Origin: Phycisphaerales bacterium
Lineage (GTDB): Bacteria; Planctomycetota; Phycisphaerae; Phycisphaerales; UBA5793
Assembly: GCA_020852515.1 (NCBI GenBank)
Contig: JADZAS010000005.1
Coordinates: 124,001 to 188,000, forward strand
Length of the DNA stretch: 64,000 nt
Direction of reading: 5' to 3'
This document shows, piece by piece, positions 7,614-14,543 of the stretch (position 1 is the first letter of the stretch; every line of letters begins with the position of its first letter). The translations under genes were made by a program, and so were the position numbers. Below the pieces are notes generated by a model. That model was not told the DNA's origin, did not search any database, and saw only the letters and a program-made list of their open reading frames with translations.

Positions 7614-9767
7614 TCAGCGATCGCGGCTCGCGATGGGGGCGTCGGGGATGCGATTGAGCGTGTAGTAGGCCTCGCGGTGCAGCAGGGGCTTGCCTAGAGC
7701 GCTGGTGACGCCGGGCGCGCTGAGTTCGTGAACAAACCCTTCGCGCAGGCCCTGGACAAGCAGGTGCACGCGCCTGCCGTCGGGCGAGACCGTTGCGCCG
7801 AGGATCGCCGGTTGCGCGTTCATGACCTCCGGGCTGCCGTACGGTTCGTGGTAGAGATACGTGAACGACTTCATGGTGTATGAAGCCGTGTTGCCCGCGG
7901 TCTGCGGATCGACCGGCTCCGTGAAGACCAGATCAAACCCATCCGGCTGGGCCTTCATCTCGAGGATCTCGAACGGCGTCTTGCCGGTCCAGATGAGGCG
8001 CTGCAGGCCATAGGGCTTGCGGCCAAGCGAGCCCCAGCCGCGATTGGTCATGCCGACGAACATCGAGCCGTCAGTTCCCCAGCACATGCGGTTGACGCCG
8101 CAATCGAAGCCGCTGCGGAACGGGAAGCACGCGCCTTGGTAGGCGCCATCCACCTTTTCGAGATAAACGCGCGCAATGGACGCAGTCGTCTGATCGCCGA
8201 CGAAGAGTTGTTCGCTGAACGGGCCGAACCTGCCGCCCGTCATGTCGCACTGCACATCCGCCGAAGACTGTCCCATGCGGCCGTAGGGGAACCACACCGC
8301 GGGGAGTTTGAGCGAGGGCATGTGCTGGGCGGCGACGTGCATCGGCACCGGGCCGCTGGGTCCGGCGTAGGGTTTGCCGGGATGGTCGCCGGGCGCCTCG
8401 GGCGAGTCGTACCACTGGTTGCCGCCGGGATGGCCGCAGAAGTCGCCGACTTCCATGTGCACGAGCGGGCAGGTGCCCACCCAGTCGCCCTGGTTGTCAA
8501 CGTAGAACATGTCGCCCGCCGCGTTCATGCCGATGCCGTTTGGCGATCGCATGCCGCCGCAGATCGGCGTCATCTGTCCGTCGGTGGTGATCTTGAGCGC
8601 CCAGCCGCGCCAGGGCACGATGCTCTTCCCCAGGCCGCCGCAGAAGCCGAGGTTGAGTGAGACCCACATGTCTCCGTTGCGGTCGAACTTGGGGCCGAAG
8701 GCGAACTCGTGGTAATTGCCGCTCACGCCCCAGCCGGAGTAGACATCCTGGTAGCGGTCGGCGCGATCGTCGCCGTCTTCATCGACGAGCCGGGTGAGTT
8801 CGCTGCGCTGCACGAGGTACATTGCCCCGTCGCGTACGGCCAGGCCGAGCGGCTCGTGCAGGCCGGAGGCGAACTTCGTGAACGTCGCGCTGAAGGGCGG
8901 GTCGGCGTAGGCGTCGTTGACGAGCCACACTTCGCCGCGCCGCGTGCTGATCGCCGGCCGGCCGTCGGGCAGCAGATCCATGCCGCCCACTTCAAGCACC
9001 ACTTCGGGCGGCACGGGGATGGTAAGCATGCGGTAGTATTCATCTTCGGGCGAGCGCGGGAAGTCGAGATCGAGTTGGTATTCGAGTTTGGCGTCGAGCA
9101 ACGGATCGAGCGGGTTGTCGTAGCCGAACGAGTAGTTGTATCCCACCTGGTGGTTGATGACCTTGGCAAGGATTGTGTTGACGCCGGGCTGGAGGTGCAG
9201 GTCAACCACGTGCTGGTCGGCGTCCCAGCTCCGCAGTTCGTCGGCGTGGACGATAACGCGGCCGTTGAACCACACCTTCATGCCATCGTCGCTGCCCATG
9301 CGCACCTTGAGCGTGGCGGGCTCGTCGATCCTGATCTCGCGGTAGAGATAGCAGGCGACGTCTTCGTTGTATTCGTCGTCGGAGGCGTTGGCGCCAAAGA
9401 CGTGCAGGTCCATGGCGCTGTTGTCCACGAAGTCGGTCTCGCGCCACTTCGCCTCGACGCCGTTCTTGCCTTTGTAGACGACGCCAGGCTTGAAGCCATC
9501 CTGCTCGGGCGGATAGGGCCGGTCGAGTTGCCCGCTGCCGGCGTTCTCGAATGGGCCGATGATCCACCACGGGCCGTAGTCGAGCCCGGCAGGCAGGTAC
9601 TGCGCGATCGTCGCCTTGCGGGTTTCCTGACGCGTCACCTTCTTGATGTAGTTCAGTTCGGGGCCCAGCGGCTGCTGCATGGCGCTCGCCGCCGAAGCGA
9701 AGCCGAGCGTGAGCGCGATACACGTGAGTGCGATACACGTGAGTGCGATTGGTTTGCGAGTCTTCAC
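7614..9767 (-). CDS. Secreted propeller-type protein, probable partner of the adjacent cytochrome
   Basis: A secreted protein of 717 residues. A long signal peptide (IALTCIALTCIALTLGFASAASA) contains a tandemly repeated segment. Residues of about 60-230 form a beta-sandwich-like part (DYGPWWIIGPFENAG, SDDGMKVWFNGRVI, GVNTILAKVINH). Residues of about 260-570 look like a six-bladed propeller of the glucose/sorbosone dehydrogenase or NHL sort (VGGMDLLPDGRPAISTRRGEVWLV, GLHEPLGLAV, GDMFYVDNQGDWVGTCPLVHM). The gene starts at GTG 9767 in a GTGA overlap with the cytochrome gene (an in-frame GTG at 9770 is an alternative), so the two are translationally coupled. In planctomycetes such proteins accompany multi-heme cytochromes and DUF1080 proteins and are thought to act in sugar oxidation or polysaccharide breakdown. 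No direct catalytic motif is visible. Confidence 0.75.
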   Translation of the reverse strand: MKTRKPIALTCIALTCIALTLGFASAASAMQQPLGPELNYIKKVTRQETRKATIAQYLPAGLDYGPWWIIGPFENAGSGQLDRPYPPEQDGFKPGVVYKGKNGVEAKWRETDFVDNSAMDLHVFGANASDDEYNEDVACYLYREIRIDEPATLKVRMGSDDGMKVWFNGRVIVHADELRSWDADQHVVDLHLQPGVNTILAKVINHQVGYNYSFGYDNPLDPLLDAKLEYQLDLDFPRSPEDEYYRMLTIPVPPEVVLEVGGMDLLPDGRPAISTRRGEVWLVNDAYADPPFSATFTKFASGLHEPLGLAVRDGAMYLVQRSELTRLVDEDGDDRADRYQDVYSGWGVSGNYHEFAFGPKFDRNGDMWVSLNLGFCGGLGKSIVPWRGWALKITTDGQMTPICGGMRSPNGIGMNAAGDMFYVDNQGDWVGTCPLVHMEVGDFCGHPGGNQWYDSPEAPGDHPGKPYAGPSGPVPMHVAAQHMPSLKLPAVWFPYGRMGQSSADVQCDMTGGRFGPFSEQLFVGDQTTASIARVYLEKVDGAYQGACFPFRSGFDCGVNRMCWGTDGSMFVGMTNRGWGSLGRKPYGLQRLIWTGKTPFEILEMKAQPDGFDLVFTEPVDPQTAGNTASYTMKSFTYLYHEPYGSPEVMNAQPAILGATVSPDGRRVHLLVQGLREGFVHELSAPGVTSALGKPLLHREAYYTLNRIPDAPIASRDR
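9709..9749. repeat. 15-bp tandem repeat inside a signal-peptide coding region
   Basis: Units GTGAGCGCGATACAC (9709-9723), GTGAGTGCGATACAC (9724-9738) and a partial third (9739-9749). On the coding strand each unit encodes five residues (CIALT), so copy-number change would lengthen or shorten the hydrophobic core of the signal peptide without a frameshift. Confidence 0.8.
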
Positions 9768-12409
9768 CACGTCATCCCCAATTCAAAGTGTGCCGCGCTG
9801 ACGTTGGCGTTTCCAAACAGCAGCACGAGGTGGTCGGCGTCCTGGAAGTGAATGACCCTGAGCACCGCCGTGTCTGGATAGAGCACGTCGTAGGTGACGC
9901 GGCCATCGACGTTGTACTGGTCGCGGCCGGTCATCTCGATATGTTCGCCCTTGGCCACTTCAAACGCCAAGCCCGGGCTGCCGGCGCGGCCTGGCGCCAG
10001 TTGCACGTCGAAGATGCGGCGCAGGCCCGGGGCGGCGGGGCGCACGATCGGCAGCGGCTGCTCCTCGATGCTCCAGTCGTCGAAAGAGTACTGCAGGATC
10101 GGCTGGCGGTACGGATCGAAGCGGTAGCCGCGAAACTTCGGCGCAGGCTGATTCATCATCATGTCGCCGTTGCCCTGCAGCGTCTTGAATGGAAACTCAT
10201 CGGCGGGTTTGACGACATCCGCGCCGCCGGGATCGGTCGCGTTGCCGCCCCGACCGGCCCAGGCGCCCGACGCGTTGAGGAACGGCCCGCGCCAGATCTC
10301 CGTCACCTGGCACTTCTCCGAATCGAACGCGAGATGCACCTGCTCCTTGAAGCCGATGCCGATGGCCCGCGCGCCGGCGCCCTTGATGAAGGTGCGGAAC
10401 ACGACCGGCTCATCGCGCACGAGGATGTCGTAGCCGCCTTCCTCGGGTACGCCTTCGGGCAGCGCGAGGAACTCGCCCTGCGAGAGATAGGCCCAGATGG
10501 CGTCGATCTGCCGGTTCGGGTCGCCTTCCTGCACATCCGGGAACGGGTTGGCCTGATCTGGCGGCCAGTGGTTGGGCATGCGCGTACCCGGGCGCAACTT
10601 CGCGGGGTCGAGCATGTAGGTGTGGAACCAGTCGGAGCGCAAGCGCTCGTGCGTGCTGACGAGATCCATGGCCGGCTCGCCGATGGGCTCGCTGCCCTTG
10701 ATCGAGTGGCAGTTGATGCACGACATGCCCTGGTTTGTGCCGACCAAGCGCCGGCCATCCGCGGCGAGTTGAGAACTGAACGCCATCGGCGGCAGGTCTT
10801 CAGCCGGGCACGGCGCATCGACCTTTTCAAACTTCGCTGCGAGCGCCTCTGCATTGACGGTCTGGAAGACCGGCATGCGCGTGGCCATGTACGGCCGAAC
10901 CTTTGTGCCTTGCGCAATCACCTGCGCCATCCACGCGGTGCGCAGTTTGCCGCCGACGCCGGTGAGCGGCGGCGGGAAGCGGCCTTCGTCGCCGAGTTCC
11001 GCTTCGCCCATTGTCATGAAGTAAGACCGGCGGGCTTCGACCGGCCCGCCCTGGCCGTCGCGCGCGTGGCACGCGTAGCAGTTCATCGCCGCCAGCGTGC
11101 GGTCAATCGTCTGAGCCTCGCTCAGCGGCTGCGAGAGCGTCCTGGCGCGGCCGAGCGTCTCGCGGATGAGTTGGCGCTGCTCGGCGGTCAGGTCGTAATT
11201 GGCGACCATCGGTTCGGGCTCGGCAGCGAGGCAGCCCTTGTCGAGATGCTTGAGTTCGAGGAATGAAGTAAAGGGCATTGGCCGCTGCGGCTTGACTTGC
11301 GTGCGGTTGGGCCCCATTTCGTGGCAGTGCGCGCAGCCCAGCTGCGCAAACATACGCTCACCCGTCGCCGCCTTGGCCGGATCGAGCGTGAAGGGCGCCT
11401 GCACCGCCGCCTGTGGGTTCTTCTCCACGTCGGTGGCGATGAGATAGGTCGCGATGGCGCGCGCTTCATCCTCGGACAGGTTCATCGCGGGCATGCGGCC
11501 CGAGGGTCGAGTCTTCGCGGGATCGAGGAGCAGATCAGTGAGCGACCGGACATTGGTCTGCGCGAACGAGCCGAGCGGCGCCGCCTGCTTCGTCGCTCCT
11601 TCGGGAATCTCTGTCGGCAGTCCCTGCTCGGCGCCGTATGGATCGTCGCTTGCAGGTTTGAGCGTCGGATTGAGCACCGCCGGCGCCTCGCGCGGCGCAT
11701 GGCAGGCCACGCACCCCACCTGGTGGTAGAGCACCCGGCCGCGATTGACGTCTGTCTCGTTGAACGGAGTCTCGGCCGGCCGCGCGATGCCGCCCAGCGA
11801 CACGAGGAAGTGCACGAGCGGCTCGGCCATGCGATTGAGCATCGCCGGCTCGATGCCCGTCATCAGATTCGGCATGGTCGCGCCGTGCTTGACCTTCTGC
11901 GGGTCCGCGAGCCACGCGCGGAGGTAGTCGGGGCTGAAGCGCTGCCCGACCTGTCCCAGCAGCGGCGCCTTCTTGGAGTCGAGCCGGTCGGCAATGGCCT
12001 GCGGCGCCGCGTGACAGGCGATGCAGTTGAGTTCGGCGATGAGGCGTTCGCCGGGATCGAGTGATGCGGGCGCGATCACGTCGAACGGCGCCAGGTGCGT
12101 GAGTTCGTCGGCAACGAAGGCCGCATCGCGCTCGGTGCTCACCGCCGCTGCGCCAATGACGCCCGCGACTGCCGCGACGCCCAGCGCTGCGGCGCCGGTG
12201 GTGGTGGCCCGCCACAGCGCGTGGCTGAAAGCGCGGGTGCCGTGGTCTGGAGGGAGGCTCTGCGACCGGAGGGCCACGCGACGGCGCGGGCGGATGATCA
12301 TGGTCGCTCGTGCACCCGCAGCGCACCCGCGTGGCCCGCGCTCCCCAGGCGTCGCTTGACCACGGCACCCTGCGGTTTTCACCCAGATCCTCAGTCTGTT
12401 CCGTTTCAT
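9764..12409 (-). CDS. Multi-heme c-type cytochrome, five CxxCH motifs
   Basis: An exported electron-transfer protein of 881 residues. The N-terminal region is basic, followed by one membrane segment or signal anchor (AAALGVAAVAGVIGAAAV). Five heme c sites are visible: CIACH, CVACH, CAHCH, CYACH and CINCH. The C-terminal third is a beta-rich domain (VFRTFIKGAGARAIGIGF, GRVTYDVLYPDTAVLRVIHF). I chose the ATG at 12409 (MKRNRLRIW) because a GAGGGG sequence lies just upstream; an ATG at 12301 (MIIRPRRR) is also possible. It overlaps the propeller gene downstream by GTGA and lies 73 bp after the DUF1080-ThuA gene. Its likely role is accepting electrons from a periplasmic oxidation carried out with its operon partners. 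Confidence 0.85.
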   Translation of the reverse strand: MKRNRLRIWVKTAGCRGQATPGERGPRGCAAGARATMIIRPRRRVALRSQSLPPDHGTRAFSHALWRATTTGAAALGVAAVAGVIGAAAVSTERDAAFVADELTHLAPFDVIAPASLDPGERLIAELNCIACHAAPQAIADRLDSKKAPLLGQVGQRFSPDYLRAWLADPQKVKHGATMPNLMTGIEPAMLNRMAEPLVHFLVSLGGIARPAETPFNETDVNRGRVLYHQVGCVACHAPREAPAVLNPTLKPASDDPYGAEQGLPTEIPEGATKQAAPLGSFAQTNVRSLTDLLLDPAKTRPSGRMPAMNLSEDEARAIATYLIATDVEKNPQAAVQAPFTLDPAKAATGERMFAQLGCAHCHEMGPNRTQVKPQRPMPFTSFLELKHLDKGCLAAEPEPMVANYDLTAEQRQLIRETLGRARTLSQPLSEAQTIDRTLAAMNCYACHARDGQGGPVEARRSYFMTMGEAELGDEGRFPPPLTGVGGKLRTAWMAQVIAQGTKVRPYMATRMPVFQTVNAEALAAKFEKVDAPCPAEDLPPMAFSSQLAADGRRLVGTNQGMSCINCHSIKGSEPIGEPAMDLVSTHERLRSDWFHTYMLDPAKLRPGTRMPNHWPPDQANPFPDVQEGDPNRQIDAIWAYLSQGEFLALPEGVPEEGGYDILVRDEPVVFRTFIKGAGARAIGIGFKEQVHLAFDSEKCQVTEIWRGPFLNASGAWAGRGGNATDPGGADVVKPADEFPFKTLQGNGDMMMNQPAPKFRGYRFDPYRQPILQYSFDDWSIEEQPLPIVRPAAPGLRRIFDVQLAPGRAGSPGLAFEVAKGEHIEMTGRDQYNVDGRVTYDVLYPDTAVLRVIHFQDADHLVLLFGNANVSAAHFELGMTW

Positions 12410-12482
12410 GCGAGCCCCTCTGATTGATCTGAGATCTCTCTGCTCCATGCATTCATGCGAAGCCCTGCGCCACCGAACCGGC

Positions 12483-14405
12483 TTACTCCTCTACGCCCGC
12501 CGCCCAGCGGATGCCGCCGAGCAGGTGGTCGATGAACCGCTGATCGCGCCACACTTCGCTGCGATGCCCCAGCGCCGTGTAGAACATGCGGCCGTTGCCG
12601 GTCGTGCGCGTCCAGCTCGAATCGGGAAAGTAGCCGTTCGCCCTGTCCTCGACGCTCGAGCCGTCAAGCTGCGTGAGCACGTGCCGGTCTTCCGCGTTGT
12701 TCTTGAACTTGTAGATTTCGTCGGTGATGATGAACTCACCGCCGAGGTGGCGCGTCGCCGGGTGATTCGTGTCGAGCACGTCGATGGTGACCTTTTCGTG
12801 CCACGGATGCCCGTCGAACGAGCCGCCGACGTGCTTCACGTACCACGGCCACTCGTAAAAGGTGTCGGTCGCGCTGTGCACGCCGACGAAGCCGTGCCCG
12901 CTTTCGCAGAACTCGACCAGCGCCTGCTTCTGCTCATCGCTCATCGGAAGCTCGCCCGTAGTGTAGAACATGACGACATCCGTCTGCGCGAGACGCTCCG
13001 GTGTGAGGTCGGCGATGTCATCGCTGGTCACGACGCGGAGCCAGTCGTGCTGCTGGCCGAGCTGCTCCATGATCTGGCGCGACTCGGGCAGCACGTCGTG
13101 GCGGAAGCCGGCGGAATGCGTGCAGTAGAACACGTCGATGATGCCGTCGGCGGGCGGGATTGGTTTGCTCATGGCGATGGACTCGTTGAGTGGGCGGATC
13201 TGGATGTCGCGCCAGCGCACCTCGGAACCCGGGTTGTGCCCCTGTAGCGCAATGCGCCCGCTGGCGTAGTCGTGCTGATCGGTTTCGAGCATCGTCTGCC
13301 CGTTGATCGCGATCGTGATGTGCTCGCCGACGCAGCGGACGTTGTAGTCGAACCACTCTTCTTCTTTGGTAATGAGCCGATCGGGCCACGCGCGGGCGTA
13401 GAGCGATCCCGTGAAGTTCTTCGGATCGTTGTTGTCCACCTGCGCTTCGTAGCCCTCAGGCCACGAATCCGGATTGTCCTCTGGCGGATTGGCCCGGAAG
13501 TAAAAACCACTGTTGCCCTTCGTCTTGATCCAGACCTTGGCGCGGAGTTCAAAGTCGGTGTACACGCCGTCGCTGTAGAGATGGCCCACGCCATCGCGAC
13601 CCACGAGCACACCGTCTTCGACACTCCACGTCGCGTCGCCTCTGGCGAACCAGCCCGTCAGATCCCGACCGTTGAAGAGATCGACCCACATCGGCTCGCC
13701 CTTGCCGGGCGCGGCGTCGAGCGGATGCACGTCGATGGGCCGGATGCGGATGTTCTTGAAGTACGCGCCGTTGCCGTGATCCTGGAAGGCGATGTAGCCG
13801 CTCTTGATGCGCGATTGCAGCGGGCGCTTGTCCTGCGCCTGGTGCACGATGCCGCGACTGTCAAGTCTTTCGTCCTTGTGAATCTGCCTGCCGTTGAGCC
13901 AGACGTTGAGCGTGTCGCCCTTGATGAGCACGCGGTAGGTGTTCCACTCGCCCGCCGGCTTCACCGCCTGCTCAGTTGGCGCGATCGCGTTGTACACGGC
14001 CCCGCAGCAGTTGAGCGCGGTCGGCTTGCCGCATGAGTCGTAGATCTGCAGCTCCATGCCGCTGAATGCGGGATCGCTTGTGGACGAGGCGCGGATTGCC
14101 AGGCCGCTGTTGCCGCCCTTGCTGATTTTGAAATCAGCAAAGAGTTCGAAGTCGCGGTATTGGTCCACGGTGCGCAGCCAGCCGCCGCCGCCGGGCCGGC
14201 ACTGGATCATGCCCTCTTCCGCGACCCATGCGACGGGATTGCCCGTGGGCGTCCAGCCCCTGAGCGACTGGCCGTCGAAGAGCAGTTTCCAGCCCTGCTC
14301 GCGCTGCTCGGCGGTGAGTTGGTTGTCCTGTGCGAAACTCGCCGGGGCGAGCAGAAGACCCATCAGCAGGGCCGCGAAAAGACGAATGACGCGCATCGAT
14401 TCCAT
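12483..14405 (-). CDS. DUF1080-DUF1080-ThuA three-domain secreted protein
   Basis: A secreted protein of 640 residues, signal peptide ending near FAQDN. Two consecutive DUF1080 (3-keto-disaccharide hydrolase/LamG-like) domains occupy about 35-225 (LLFDGQSLRGW, GNSGLAIRA, GMELQIYD) and 235-405 (DLFNGRDLTGW, GNSGFYFRANPP). A ThuA-like domain follows at about 420-638 (IIDVFYCTHSAGFRH, DVVMFYTTGELPMSDEQKQALVEF, GHGFVGVHSATDTFYEWPWY). ThuA proteins belong to the class I glutamine amidotransferase-like fold and act on disaccharides through 3-keto forms in characterised bacteria. The fusion puts hydrolase-like and ThuA domains in one chain. It is first in a minus-strand operon with the cytochrome and propeller genes, which fits a secreted oxidative saccharide pathway. 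Confidence 0.85.
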   Translation of the reverse strand: MESMRVIRLFAALLMGLLLAPASFAQDNQLTAEQREQGWKLLFDGQSLRGWTPTGNPVAWVAEEGMIQCRPGGGGWLRTVDQYRDFELFADFKISKGGNSGLAIRASSTSDPAFSGMELQIYDSCGKPTALNCCGAVYNAIAPTEQAVKPAGEWNTYRVLIKGDTLNVWLNGRQIHKDERLDSRGIVHQAQDKRPLQSRIKSGYIAFQDHGNGAYFKNIRIRPIDVHPLDAAPGKGEPMWVDLFNGRDLTGWFARGDATWSVEDGVLVGRDGVGHLYSDGVYTDFELRAKVWIKTKGNSGFYFRANPPEDNPDSWPEGYEAQVDNNDPKNFTGSLYARAWPDRLITKEEEWFDYNVRCVGEHITIAINGQTMLETDQHDYASGRIALQGHNPGSEVRWRDIQIRPLNESIAMSKPIPPADGIIDVFYCTHSAGFRHDVLPESRQIMEQLGQQHDWLRVVTSDDIADLTPERLAQTDVVMFYTTGELPMSDEQKQALVEFCESGHGFVGVHSATDTFYEWPWYVKHVGGSFDGHPWHEKVTIDVLDTNHPATRHLGGEFIITDEIYKFKNNAEDRHVLTQLDGSSVEDRANGYFPDSSWTRTTGNGRMFYTALGHRSEVWRDQRFIDHLLGGIRWAAGVEE

Positions 14406-14495
14406 AACGCGGAAGATAGGGGCGAAATCCCGTAAATGCCAGTCCCGGGGCGGGGCCGCGAGCTCGCCCCCGCTTGCGTGCTTGCGTTTTCAGCC

Positions 14496-14524
14496 TTGCG
14501 TCTCAGATCGATTTCCGGTATCCT
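14496..14524 (+). promoter_or_regulatory. Probable sigma70-type promoter of SBBP copy 2
   Basis: TTGCGT (14496-14501), a 17-bp spacer and TATCCT (14519-14524), 19 bp before the ATG at 14544. The hexamers and spacing are the same as upstream of SBBP copy 1. The leader would be only about a dozen bases, carrying the GGAGGAGG site. Confidence 0.5.
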
Positions 14525-14543
14525 CGGGTGGAGGAGGATTGTC

